A DNA stretch of 64,000 nt from Streptomyces sp. I05A-00742. GTDB taxonomy: Bacteria > Actinomycetota > Actinomycetes > Streptomycetales > Streptomycetaceae. Each line of letters starts with the position of its first letter. The first letter of the stretch is position 1. Shown in pieces: positions 1-7,951 of the stretch. The notes under the pieces were generated by a model that was given only the letters and a program-made list of their open reading frames with translations, searched no databases and was not told where the DNA came from. Location of the stretch: the NCBI RefSeq assembly GCF_013055795.1, contig NZ_JABETO010000010.1:1-64000 (forward strand), read 5' to 3'. A program made the translations under genes and the position numbers.

Positions 1-2910
1 GACGGCCCCGCCGCCCCGGCGGCGGGCAGCCCGGGCACCGCCGAGCCGGACAGCGCCGGCGCGCTGCCCCGGGTCTGGCCGCGTCCCCAGGCGGCCCGCG
101 CCCAGGGTGCGCCGGTCCCGGTGGGCACCGAGGTCACCCTGATGGCCGAACCGGGCACTGATCCTTACGCCCTGTCGGCGCTGCGGGAGGTCCTGCGCGC
201 GGCCGGCGCCCGTACGGTCGTGGACGCCCAGCCCGGCGGCACCCCGCCGCCGCGCGGACTGATCGTGTACGCGGGCGGGCGGCCGGCCGAGGAGGCGCTG
301 CGCGCGCTCGGCGCCCCGGCCGCCGGTGACCTGTCCGCGGGCGGCTACCGCCTGGCGTCCGGGCAGCGGGACGGCCGGCCCACGGTGGCGCTGGCGGGCG
401 TCGGCGAGGACGGCCTGTTCCACGCGGCGCAGACGCTCCGTCAGCTGGTGGTGCGGCAGGACGGCGGCCGGGCCTTCGCCGGTGCCGTGATCCGCGACTG
501 GCCGGTGACGGCCGTGCGCGGGGTCACCGAGGGGTTCTACGGACAGCCCTGGTCGATGCCGCAACGCCTCTCCCAGCTGGATTTCATGGGCCGGACGAAG
601 CTGAACCGGTACCTGTACGCCCCGGGCGACGACCCGTACCGCCAGGCCAAGTGGCGCGACCCGTACCCCGCGGGGCAGCGCGACGAGTTCCGCACGCTGG
701 CCGACCGCGCCCGCCGCAACCATGTGACGCTGGGCTGGGCGGTCGCGCCCGGGCAGGCGATGTGCTTCTCCTCCGCCGAGGACCTGCGGGCGCTGAAGCG
801 CAAGGTGGACGCCATGTGGGCGCTGGGCGTCCGGGCGTTCCAGCTCCAGTTCCAGGACGTCAGCTACAGCGAGTGGCACTGCGGGGCCGACGAGGACGCC
901 TTCGGCTCGGGGCCGCGGGCCGCGGCGGAGGCGCAGGCGAAGGTGGCGGGCGCGCTCGCCGAGCACCTGGCCGCGAAGGGCGACGGGGCGGCTCCCCTGT
1001 CGCTGCTGCCCACCGAGTACTACCAGGACGGCGGGACGGCCTTCCGGCGGGAGCTCGCCGACCGGCTCGACCCGCGCGTCGAGGTGGCCTGGACGGGCGT
1101 GGGCGTGGTGCCGCGGACCATCACCGGCGCCGAACTCGCCTCCGCGCGCTCGGCGTTGGGTCACCGGCTGGTCACCATGGACAACTATCCGGTGAACGAC
1201 TTCGCGCAGGACCGTATCTTCCTCGGCCCGTACACCGGCCGCGAACCGGCCGTCGCCGTCGGCTCCGCCGCCCTGCTCGCCAACGCCTCCGCACAGGCCA
1301 CCGCCTCCCGCATCCCCCTGTTCACCACCGCCGACTACGCCTGGAACCCGCGGGACTACCGCCCGGACGAGTCCTGGAGGGCCGCCGTCGACGACCTCGC
1401 GGGCGACGATCCGCGGGCCCGCGAGGCGCTGCGGGCGCTGGCCGGCAACGACGCCTCGTCCGTCCTCGGCGGCGAGGAATCGGCGTACCTGCGCCCCCTG
1501 ATGGACGACTTCTGGACGGCGCTCTCCGGCACGGACGCCGATCGGCTGAAGGCGGCGGCGGGCAAGCTGCGCTCCGCCTTCCGCACCATGGCGGACGCCC
1601 CCGGCCGGCTGACGGACACCCTGGGCATGGAGGTCCGGCCCTGGGTCGAGCAGCTGGCCCGGCACGGCGAGGCGGGCGCGCGCGCCGTCGACATGCTCAC
1701 GGCCCAGGCGCGCGGCGACGGCGCGGGCGCCTGGCGCGCGGAGCTCGACGTACTGCGGCTGCGCGACCGGATCTCCTCCGAACGGGTGACCGTGGGCGCC
1801 GGCGTCCTGACGCCTTTCCTCCAGCAGGCCGTCGCCCGCGCCAACGGCTGGCTCGGCGTCGACCGTCCGCTGCGCACGGCCGGGGACGCGACCGACGGCG
1901 CCCCGGCGACGTCCGTCCCCGCCCCGGCGGACGGCCCGCTGACCGTCAGGCTGCGCGAACCCCACCCCATGACCGCCGTCACCGTGCTCACCGCCGCCAC
2001 TCCCGGCGCGCGCGGCACGGTCGAGGCCCACACCCCCGACAAGGGCTGGCAGCCCCTCGGCGCCCTGTCCGACAGCGGCTGGACCCAGCTGCCCGGCAAG
2101 GGCGTACGCGCCGACGCCCTGCGCCTGGTCTGGACGGGCTCCACCCGGCCCGCCACCGTCCACGAGATCACCCCCTGGTTCGCCGACACCCCCTCCTCCC
2201 ACTTCGAGCTCGCCCACACCGAGGCCACGGCCGAGGCGGGCGGGGCCCCGGCGGTCGTCGAGGCCCGAGTGATCAACCAAAGCCCGGGCACGGTCAACGA
2301 GAAGCTCACCGTCCGCGCCCCCGAGGGCGTCACCGTCAAGGCCCCCGCACAGGTCACGACCGTCCGCGGCGGGGTGTCCACCACCCGCATCGAACTCTCC
2401 GTCCCCGCCGGCGCCGCCTCCCGCGTCTTCACCGTCCCCATCCGCCTCGGCGACCAGGAGCGCACGGTGACCGTCCACGCCCACCCGGCCTCCGGCGGCC
2501 CCGACCTCGCCCGCACCGGCACGGCCACCTCCTCCGGCGACGAGGCCTCCGACTTCCCGCCCTTCGCCGCCCTCGACGGCAACCCCCGGACCCGCTGGTC
2601 CTCCCGCCCCGCCGACGACGCCTGGTGGCAACTCCAACTCCCCCGCCCCACCCGCCTCGGCCGCCTCGTCCTCCACTGGCAGGCCGAACTCCACGCCACC
2701 CGCTACCGCGTCCAGACCTCCCCCGACGGCCGCACCTGGCGCGACGCGGCAACCGTCACGGACGGCAAGGGCGGCGTCGAGACCGTCCGCTTCGACGCCC
2801 CGGGCACGCGCTTCGTGCGCGTCCAGGGAGTGAAGCGGGCGACGGAGTCGGCGGGGTACTCGCTGGTGGACGTGGAGGCGTACGCGGTGCGGGAGGGGAA
2901 GAAGGGGTAG
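1..2910 (+). CDS. GH84-family beta-N-acetylglucosaminidase, 5'-truncated by window edge
   Basis: The reading frame is open from base 1, so the true start and any signal peptide lie upstream. The visible part is about 969 codons. An N-terminal GH20b/GH84-type alpha/beta domain is followed by the hallmark block GVTEGFYGQPWS near 517-549 and the catalytic barrel to about base 1350. A helical and Ig-like middle comes next, and the C-terminus is an F5/8-type (CBM32-like) sugar-binding module (about 2500-2890). The family hydrolyses terminal GlcNAc from glycans or glycoproteins outside the cell. The usual catalytic Asp-Asp pair reads Gln-Asp here (FQDVSY, bases 850-867), so the first Asp is replaced. 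GlcNAc specificity or activity is therefore uncertain. No operon partner is visible within the window. Confidence 0.88.
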   Translation, partial: DGPAAPAAGSPGTAEPDSAGALPRVWPRPQAARAQGAPVPVGTEVTLMAEPGTDPYALSALREVLRAAGARTVVDAQPGGTPPPRGLIVYAGGRPAEEALRALGAPAAGDLSAGGYRLASGQRDGRPTVALAGVGEDGLFHAAQTLRQLVVRQDGGRAFAGAVIRDWPVTAVRGVTEGFYGQPWSMPQRLSQLDFMGRTKLNRYLYAPGDDPYRQAKWRDPYPAGQRDEFRTLADRARRNHVTLGWAVAPGQAMCFSSAEDLRALKRKVDAMWALGVRAFQLQFQDVSYSEWHCGADEDAFGSGPRAAAEAQAKVAGALAEHLAAKGDGAAPLSLLPTEYYQDGGTAFRRELADRLDPRVEVAWTGVGVVPRTITGAELASARSALGHRLVTMDNYPVNDFAQDRIFLGPYTGREPAVAVGSAALLANASAQATASRIPLFTTADYAWNPRDYRPDESWRAAVDDLAGDDPRAREALRALAGNDASSVLGGEESAYLRPLMDDFWTALSGTDADRLKAAAGKLRSAFRTMADAPGRLTDTLGMEVRPWVEQLARHGEAGARAVDMLTAQARGDGAGAWRAELDVLRLRDRISSERVTVGAGVLTPFLQQAVARANGWLGVDRPLRTAGDATDGAPATSVPAPADGPLTVRLREPHPMTAVTVLTAATPGARGTVEAHTPDKGWQPLGALSDSGWTQLPGKGVRADALRLVWTGSTRPATVHEITPWFADTPSSHFELAHTEATAEAGGAPAVVEARVINQSPGTVNEKLTVRAPEGVTVKAPAQVTTVRGGVSTTRIELSVPAGAASRVFTVPIRLGDQERTVTVHAHPASGGPDLARTGTATSSGDEASDFPPFAALDGNPRTRWSSRPADDAWWQLQLPRPTRLGRLVLHWQAELHATRYRVQTSPDGRTWRDAATVTDGKGGVETVRFDAPGTRFVRVQGVKRATESAGYSLVDVEAYAVREGKKG

Positions 2911-3017
2911 CCTCCCCACCGCTCGGCGCGCGCCGTGTCCGGCGTCGGCCGCGCATCGCAACGGTCGGTTGGTGGTTTGCAGCAGCCGAGCAGCGGGGCG
3001 CACCGTACGCTGGACTC

Positions 3018-3233
3018 ATGACGACTCGGGACGAGCTGCACAGCCTGGTCGACCGGATCGGCGCGGACGAGCTCGGAACGGTCGCTGCCATACTGCGCGC
3101 GTACGCCAGGGGCGAGGACCGTCCGACCGCCGACCAACCACCGTATCCGCGCTCTGTGGGCATCCTCTCCGGGGCGCCCTCGGACCTCTCGGCCCGTGTG
3201 GACGATTACCTCTCCGACGGCTTCGGTCACTGA
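3018..3233 (+). CDS. Putative VapB-like antitoxin
   Basis: This small 71-residue acidic protein starts at ATG 3018 and ends 12 bp before a PIN-domain gene on the same strand. That is the standard antitoxin-first order of a type II toxin-antitoxin module. The N-terminal half (ELHSLVDRIGADELGTVAAI) looks helical. The C-terminal half is Pro/Ser/Asp-rich and probably wraps the toxin. No clear ribbon-helix-helix or AbrB fold can be assigned by eye. A TACGCT hexamer at 3006-3011 lies six bases before the ATG, which would give a leaderless transcript. The assignment rests mainly on the neighbour, and the antitoxin family is not identified. Confidence 0.6.
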   Translation: MTTRDELHSLVDRIGADELGTVAAILRAYARGEDRPTADQPPYPRSVGILSGAPSDLSARVDDYLSDGFGH

Positions 3234-3245
3234 CAGAATCGACAC

Positions 3246-3668
3246 GTGATCGTCGTGGACACGGGCCCACTGGTGGCCCTCGCCAGCCCTGGGGACGCCG
3301 CGCACGGACGGTGCCGGGCCTGGCTCGACTCCCTGCCGACCCGGCGCGACCTGCTGATCCCGGCGACCGTGATCGCCGAGACCTGCTATTTGATCGAACG
3401 CTTCGGCGGCCCGCGGGCCGAGGCAGTGTTCCTGGACGATCTGGCGCTCGGCGCATACGGCACGGTCACCGGGCTGATGCCCGAGGACCTGGCCCGCATG
3501 GCCGAGCTCGTTCGCACCTACGCCGACCTCCCGCTGGGCGGCACGGACGCTTCTGTCGTGGCGGTCGCCGAGCGCGTCAAGACGCCGAAGATCGCCACGT
3601 TGGACCACCGGCACTTCACCGTCGTCCGCCCCGCGCACACCACGGCACTTCATCTGTATCCCCGCTGA
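3246..3668 (+). CDS. PIN-domain ribonuclease toxin, VapC type
   Basis: This 140-residue protein begins at GTG 3246, 12 bp after the putative antitoxin. It has the PIN acidic constellation: D5 in IVVDTGPL, E45 in IAETCYL, D101 in GGTDASV and D120 in IATLDHRHF. PIN toxins are Mg-dependent endoribonucleases that cut tRNA or rRNA and are held inactive by the cognate antitoxin. Length and motif spacing are normal for VapC, so the toxin looks intact. It is convergent with the zinc-ribbon gene that ends at 3690. Confidence 0.85.
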   Translation: MIVVDTGPLVALASPGDAAHGRCRAWLDSLPTRRDLLIPATVIAETCYLIERFGGPRAEAVFLDDLALGAYGTVTGLMPEDLARMAELVRTYADLPLGGTDASVVAVAERVKTPKIATLDHRHFTVVRPAHTTALHLYPR

Positions 3669-3689
3669 CGAAGCCCTGGGTGGCCGTCC

Positions 3690-3950
3690 TCAACCCACCC
3701 GAACGCTGCTCCGCTTCGCCTCTTCCCTGCTCGGCCGGCGGTAGCCGCAGTTGCAGAGCCAGTCGTCGTAGCGCGAGATGGTGCCGTCGTGCCCCATGTG
3801 GATCTCGCGCACCATGGTGCGGTCCATGCAGCGGGTGCAGCGCACTCCCTCGCACATCGTCCTGGGGAACCTCTCCTGCTGCCCGGCTTTCTGGTTCATG
3901 TCCGCGATGATGCGCCCAAGTTGGACCGATGGCACCGTCATGTGCGACAT
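3690..3950 (-). CDS. Small Cys-rich (zinc-ribbon-like) protein, unknown function
   Basis: This 86-residue protein starts at ATG 3950, chosen because a strong AGGGGGAG ribosome-binding site sits just upstream on the minus strand. The C-terminal half contains C-x5-C-x2-C (CEGVRCTRC) and then C-x-C (WLCNCGYRR), a pattern compatible with one bound zinc. The N-terminal part (about 35 residues) is predicted helical and polar. There is no signal peptide or membrane segment. The gene lies between vapC (convergent) and a serine hydrolase (divergent, starting 68 bp away). Its function is unknown. Confidence 0.55.
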   Translation of the reverse strand: MSHMTVPSVQLGRIIADMNQKAGQQERFPRTMCEGVRCTRCMDRTMVREIHMGHDGTISRYDDWLCNCGYRRPSREEAKRSSVRVG

Positions 3951-4017
3951 GCTCCCCCTAAGTGCGTACGCCCGAACTGCCTTGTCGGCAGGGACCATCG
4001 GTGATCATGATGGGTGG

Positions 4018-4878
4018 ATGTCGACTTCCTCCGTACCCACCTGCGTCCTGTCCGGAACGGACGAGGGCGTTCCGTCCACCACTCCCGGACACGACCCCGA
4101 CGCCTTCGTCGAGATCGGGTCACTCACCAAGGTCCTGACCGGCACGCTGATGACGCGGCTCGCTGCGGACGGCGTCCTCGACATGGACGACCCGGTGGAG
4201 AAGTGGCTCGGGGCGACCGGCGGGAACGGCGAGGGCACGGGCATCACCCTCCGGCACCTCGCGGAACACACGTCCGGCCTGCCCCGGCTGCCACCCGGCC
4301 TCACCTCCCGCACCGATCCGTACCGCGCGTTCACCGACGAGGCGCTGCGCGCCCTCCTCCCCCGGCTCGGCGACCTGGTCACCACCGCGCCGGGCGAGCA
4401 GGAGACGTACTCCAACTTCGGCTACGCGGTGCTCGGCGCCGCCCTCGTGGCGGCGGACGGACGCCCGTACGCCGACGCCCTCCGGGAACGGGTCCTCATA
4501 CCGCTCGGCGTCGCGGACGACGTCACACCCCATCCCCCGGCGGGCCGCCGGAAGCTCATCCCGAAGGGGCTGTTCGGGCGCCCCTCCAAGCCCTGGACCA
4601 TGGACGGCGCCATCCTCCCGGCCGGCGGCCTCTGGGCCACCCCACGCGCGGCGGCCCGCGTCCTCACCGGCCTCGTCCTCGACCGCACCCTCGGCGAACC
4701 GGCCCCGAGCTGGCAGCGCGCGGGCGAGCTGACCTGGCACAACGGCGCGACCCGGAAGGCGTCGGTGTTCGCCGGGGCGTTCCCGGACGGGCGGTGGGTG
4801 CTGGTGCACCGGCTGGGCGGGTCGCCGGAGGAGACGGACCGGATGGCGGTCGATCTGCTGCGGAGGACGGGGCGGTGA
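4018..4878 (+). CDS. Serine hydrolase, beta-lactamase/PBP-like (class C fold)
   Basis: This 286-residue protein is of the penicillin-recognising serine hydrolase family. The nucleophile motif S35-L-T-K38 is near the N-terminus. The second motif is Y-S-N in ETYSNFGYAVLG, and the third is H-N-G near the C-terminus (WHNGATRKAS). No signal peptide precedes SLTK, so the enzyme appears cytoplasmic or is not Sec-exported. Start ATG 4018 was taken as the first that keeps the fold intact. Its ribosome-binding site is weak, and the frame stays open upstream. The substrate could be a beta-lactam, D-Ala peptide or ester, and sequence alone does not tell. Confidence 0.75.
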   Translation: MSTSSVPTCVLSGTDEGVPSTTPGHDPDAFVEIGSLTKVLTGTLMTRLAADGVLDMDDPVEKWLGATGGNGEGTGITLRHLAEHTSGLPRLPPGLTSRTDPYRAFTDEALRALLPRLGDLVTTAPGEQETYSNFGYAVLGAALVAADGRPYADALRERVLIPLGVADDVTPHPPAGRRKLIPKGLFGRPSKPWTMDGAILPAGGLWATPRAAARVLTGLVLDRTLGEPAPSWQRAGELTWHNGATRKASVFAGAFPDGRWVLVHRLGGSPEETDRMAVDLLRRTGR

Positions 4879-5183
4879 AGCGGGTCCCCACCCTTCCCCG
4901 GCGCCTGGATGGCGCCTCGGAGGGGCGGGGAGTCCGCCTTGAAATGGCCCGCCATCGGTTGCGTTTCACGGTAGAGGGTTGGCTCGGTGCGGAGGCTCGG
5001 TACGGAGAGATACACCCGGACAGGGGGAGCCGGGCACCGAGTCTCGAACAGCCTGGCGGTCCGTCGGCGGGGGTGATCGCTCAGGAGCGTGGCTTCCGGG
5101 CCGAGGTTGGCCTTGGGGCGGGCGCCGGGCGGCGGGGGCCGCTATCGTGGAGGTGCCTCGGCTGGCCGGGGCGGACTGAAGGT
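4879..5183. other. Non-coding stretch, no gene recognised
   Basis: No convincing reading frame with a ribosome-binding site was found here. A short palindrome (GGCGCC-tggat-GGCGCC, 4900-4916) follows the serine hydrolase stop and may help end its transcript. The remainder shows no repeats or promoter hexamers I can defend. Confidence 0.4.
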
Positions 5184-5316
5184 TTGATCGTCGGGGCCTA
5201 ATGGGTTTAGGCCCCGCGGGTCAGACGCACGAGAAAAGCCCGCCACGGGGGACCAGCTCCCCGTGACGGGCAGGCTGACGGATTGATCGTCGGGGCCTAC
5301 TGGGTATAGGCCCCGC
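5184..5316. repeat. Two near-identical 34-bp hairpin repeats in direct orientation
   Basis: Copy A is 5184-5217 and copy B is 5283-5316, with 32 of 34 bases identical. Each contains the perfect stem GGGGCCTA/TAGGCCCC around a 7-base loop (ATGGGTT in A, CTGGGTA in B). They bracket a separate terminator hairpin and lie directly downstream, on the minus strand, of a small membrane peptide gene. They could be RNA hairpins in that gene's 3' UTR or paired binding sites for a dimeric protein. Confidence 0.8.
5232..5271 (-). terminator. Rho-independent terminator for the small membrane peptide gene
   Basis: Read on the minus strand, GCCCGTCACGGGG pairs with CCCCGTGGCGGGC around a loop of eight bases and is followed by TTTTCT. 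It lies about 50 bp past the stop codon of the 44-residue peptide gene. Confidence 0.75.
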
Positions 5317-5319
5317 CGA

Positions 5320-5454
5320 TCAGCCCTTGCCGATCACGATCAGGATCAGCGTGGTCACGGCGACGATCAGTTCCACCCACGGTGTCACCGCCTTCGCCCC
5401 ACGCTTCACCCGATCCCAGCCGATCGAGCTCCTCAGCCTTCGATGGTGTGCCAT
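5320..5454 (-). CDS. 44-residue single-pass membrane peptide, unknown function
   Basis: This short gene starts at ATG 5454 behind AGGAAAGGG (spacing about 8) and ends at TGA 5320. The peptide has a basic N-terminal half (HHRRLR...DRVKRGAK) followed by a hydrophobic stretch ELIVAVTTLILIVIG and a final Lys-Gly. That is a typical topology for a small inner-membrane peptide. It is followed by one copy of a duplicated hairpin, a strong terminator and the second hairpin copy. Size and composition recall type I toxin peptides or small regulatory membrane proteins, but there is no direct evidence of toxicity. Its own ribosome-binding site and terminator argue that it is a real transcription unit. Confidence 0.6.
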   Translation of the reverse strand: MAHHRRLRSSIGWDRVKRGAKAVTPWVELIVAVTTLILIVIGKG

Positions 5455-5650
5455 ATGTGGCGCCCTTTCCTGGGTCGGCTCACGACTGGCACGTCATCGT
5501 GGATGAGCCTAGTGCCAACGGGTCGGCTTTCCGGATGAGTTGGACCTCTGGCCGCACATTCACCCTTCCGTGGCGAGTGCGAACATTCGCGCCCCACACG
5601 CCTCACTCCGGGCGTAGCCTCCGCCTGCACCGAGACAGCAGGAGGCGAAG

Positions 5651-6457
5651 ATGGACGGGAACTCCCTGCCACCCGTGGGGTGGCGGTACTGCGGCAACCA
5701 GATCAAGCGGTGGCGCTTTCGGGCCGGGGTGAGCCGGGAGGAGCTGGCCAGTCGGGCCGGCTACAGCGTGGAGACCATCAAGGCGATGGAGCAAGGGCGG
5801 CGGAAGCCGACGCCGCGCGTACTGAGGGTCGCGGACGAACTGTGCGGCGCGCAGGGCTTGCTGCTGGCCGGGGAGGATTACCTGCAACCCGAGAAATACC
5901 CGGAGCGCAGTCAGGACTACATGCGGTGCGAAGCCGACGCCATCGCCATCAGCGCGTACCAGTGCCAGGTGATTCCCGGCCTCCTTCAGACCGAAGAGAC
6001 CATGCGCGCCCTCTTCACCTCTTTCTGGCCTCCTGTTGACGACGAGACCGTCGAAACCAGAGTCGCCGCACGACTTGAGCGCCAGGCCCTGCTGGAGAAT
6101 CAGGCCACCATCTTCAGCTACGTGATCGACGAGTGCGTACTCCGCCGCCCGATGAGCGACCCAGCCGCACACAAAAGGCAGTTGCTCCACTTGCTTGAGG
6201 CGGCAGAACGGCGCAATGTCACTGTCCAAGCACTACCGACCGGTGGCGCACACATCGGTCTGATGGGGCCGTTCATCGTGCTGGAGACAGCCGAGCACGA
6301 ACTGCTCGCCTACACCGAAGGGCAGGGGACCAGCTCGTTGTACACCGATCCCGCAACGGTCAGCATCATGCGTCAGCGATGGGCCCTCCTCGCCGCCCAG
6401 GCGCTCAGCCCGGAGAAGTCCGCAGAGTTCATCAGAAGGATCGCAGAGGAGCTATGA
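5651..6457 (+). CDS. XRE-family HTH regulator with DUF5753 domain (Scr1 type)
   Basis: This 268-residue protein starts at ATG 5651 behind a perfect AGGAGG. Residues about 14-70 form an XRE helix-turn-helix (IKRWRFRAGVSREELASRAG, YSVETIKAMEQGRRKPTPRVL). The rest is the DUF5753 putative ligand-binding domain, with the typical QVIPGLLQTEE motif and the LTDPA/ALPTGGAHIG region. It overlaps the following DUF397 gene by 4 bp (ATGA). Such pairs are abundant in Streptomyces and act as lineage-expanded regulator modules, proposed to behave like toxin-antitoxin or developmental switches (for example WhiJ/BldB-like systems). DNA target and ligand are unknown. Confidence 0.88.
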   Translation: MDGNSLPPVGWRYCGNQIKRWRFRAGVSREELASRAGYSVETIKAMEQGRRKPTPRVLRVADELCGAQGLLLAGEDYLQPEKYPERSQDYMRCEADAIAISAYQCQVIPGLLQTEETMRALFTSFWPPVDDETVETRVAARLERQALLENQATIFSYVIDECVLRRPMSDPAAHKRQLLHLLEAAERRNVTVQALPTGGAHIGLMGPFIVLETAEHELLAYTEGQGTSSLYTDPATVSIMRQRWALLAAQALSPEKSAEFIRRIAEEL

Positions 6458-6642
6458 ACGAGCTGCACTGGTTCAAGTCCAGCCACAGCGACTCCGAAGG
6501 CGCCGAATGCCTGGAGATCGCCCACCACCCGCACACCACCCACGTCCGGGACTCGAAGCTCGGCTCCGGCCCGCAGGGTTCCCAACTCACCTTCCCCGCC
6601 CCCACCTGGGCGAACTTCATAGCCCACATACCCGAGGCTTGA
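6454..6642 (+). CDS. DUF397 domain protein
   Basis: This 62-residue protein overlaps the XRE gene by ATGA and is translationally coupled to it. It shows the DUF397 signature: LHWFKSSHSDSEGAECLEIA at the start, HVRDSKLG in the middle, and the conserved aromatic end (PTWANFIAHI). Family members pair with Scr1-like regulators, probably as binding partners. Length is normal for the family. Confidence 0.88.
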   Translation: MNELHWFKSSHSDSEGAECLEIAHHPHTTHVRDSKLGSGPQGSQLTFPAPTWANFIAHIPEA

Positions 6643-6808
6643 GACCTGAGCTTCGGGACTCGGAACCCGAGCCCTCTTTCCAAGGAATGGTTGGTGTGGG
6701 TTCAATCCCACCCTCCCTCCCAACTCCCGCCCGCACACGTGCGCATGACGTTCCGCGACGAAGTCGCCACACAGCGCCGCGACCGTGTACCGTGCGGACA
6801 AAGAAAAC

Positions 6809-6844
6809 GGCCCCCGCCGGTGCCGCAAACACCGAGCGAGGGCC
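6809..6844 (+). promoter_or_regulatory. Leader hairpin upstream of winged-helix regulator gene
   Basis: GGCCC (6809-6813) pairs with GGGCC (6840-6844), and inside it GGTG (6819-6822) pairs with CACC (6830-6833) around a CCGCAAA loop. The structure ends 30 bp before the ATG of the downstream gene and is preceded by an A-rich run (AAAGAAAA). It may be an RNA leader that affects expression. I believe similar leaders precede HTH genes in other Streptomyces, but that is from memory. Confidence 0.5.
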
Positions 6845-6874
6845 TGACCATCAAGATCGCTTAGGACCGATCCC

Positions 6875-7888
6875 ATGGCTGTCGCCAATCCTAGCGCCGA
6901 CGCGCGCCCGTACACGCCACCCACGCCGCCCACCGCACCGCAGCCGCCCATGGCCAAGCCCGGCTACGGCAAGCGCCCGGCACCCGACCAAGCCCCGCGC
7001 ACCGCACGGGACTTCACGCACCTCCCCGCCCGCGAGGCGTACATCGCGGGGCATGTCGACCGCCTGCCCGAGGGCGCGGCGATGGACCACAAGACGCTCG
7101 CCAAGGAGCTGCCGTTCGGGCAGCAGGCCGTCCGGACGGCGTTGCGCGTCCTCTCCGAGGCGGGTCACCTGCGGATCTGCCGGGAACTGGTCAGCGCGGA
7201 GCGGACGCAGTGGGTCACGCGGACGTACTTCTCCCGAACGGCGCGGGACGACGTCTGGTGGGCGGCGTTCCTGAAGGGCGACGCGCCGCCGACACAGACG
7301 CAGCCGCCGACAGAGACAGAGCCGCCGACACAGCCGGAGCCGCGAACTCAGCCGGAGCCGCGAACGCAGCAGGAAGCGGCACCTGCGGCACCCCCCGCCC
7401 GCCACCGCTCCCCCGCCTACGGCGTCCTCGCGTCGATCGGCCGCGCCGACCCCCGGATGGGGCTGTCGGCCCGCGAGTGCGCGGCGCTCGAACCGCTGGC
7501 GACGGAGTGGCTGGCCCGTGGGACGAGCCCGGCGGCGCTCACGCACGCGCTGGTCAGCGGGCTGCCGGAGTTCGTCGTCGTGCCGGGCGCGTTCGCCCGC
7601 AGGCGGCTGACGGACCGGATGCCGCCCGAGCAGGTCTCCTGCGGTCCGGCGGAGGACACCCCGCCCCGCCGGATCATGGAATGCACGGGCTGCCACGTCC
7701 CCGGCCCGCCGGAGGCCCTGCCGGGCGGCCTGTGCCGCACCTGCCACGGGGACACCCCGACCCCCACCGACCCCTCCCCCGAGTACGAGGCAGAGGTACG
7801 GCGGCGCGTCAACGAACTGCGAACCACCCTCCGCAACCGCCCGAGAACACCCGCACGCCCACCGAAGCCGCGCAAGGGCCGCCGGTGA
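6875..7888 (+). CDS. Winged-helix DNA-binding protein with C-terminal Cys motif
   Basis: This 337-residue protein starts at ATG 6875. Residues about 50-125 look like a MarR/GntR-type winged helix (MDHKTLAKELPFGQQAVRTA, then LRVLSEAGHLRI and a beta-wing). A Pro/Thr/Gln-rich low-complexity linker with PTQPEPRTQ-type repeats follows (about 135-170). A second helical domain comes next, and then a possible zinc-binding CTGC...CRTC motif near residues 271-292. The tail is basic and Pro-rich (RPPKPRKGRR). The layout suggests a DNA-binding protein with a zinc-stabilised C-terminus. The gene stands alone behind a leader hairpin. Its target is unknown. Confidence 0.6.
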   Translation: MAVANPSADARPYTPPTPPTAPQPPMAKPGYGKRPAPDQAPRTARDFTHLPAREAYIAGHVDRLPEGAAMDHKTLAKELPFGQQAVRTALRVLSEAGHLRICRELVSAERTQWVTRTYFSRTARDDVWWAAFLKGDAPPTQTQPPTETEPPTQPEPRTQPEPRTQQEAAPAAPPARHRSPAYGVLASIGRADPRMGLSARECAALEPLATEWLARGTSPAALTHALVSGLPEFVVVPGAFARRRLTDRMPPEQVSCGPAEDTPPRRIMECTGCHVPGPPEALPGGLCRTCHGDTPTPTDPSPEYEAEVRRRVNELRTTLRNRPRTPARPPKPRKGRR

Positions 7889-7951
7889 CGCTCGACCGGC
7901 CGTAGCGGAAGCGTCAGACTGGCAGAAACGACGGAAAGAAAACCACGCCTC

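Noticed and set aside
537..815. Minus-strand open frame inside the GH84 gene
   Set aside because: It follows the third-position GC bias of the plus-strand gene and lacks a ribosome-binding site and recognisable protein features.
6679..6717. tRNA-like T-arm (GTGGG-TTCAAT-CCCAC) after the DUF397 gene
   Set aside because: The loop is one base short of a standard T loop, and no matching 5' acceptor, D arm or anticodon arm is found upstream. At most a tRNA fragment.
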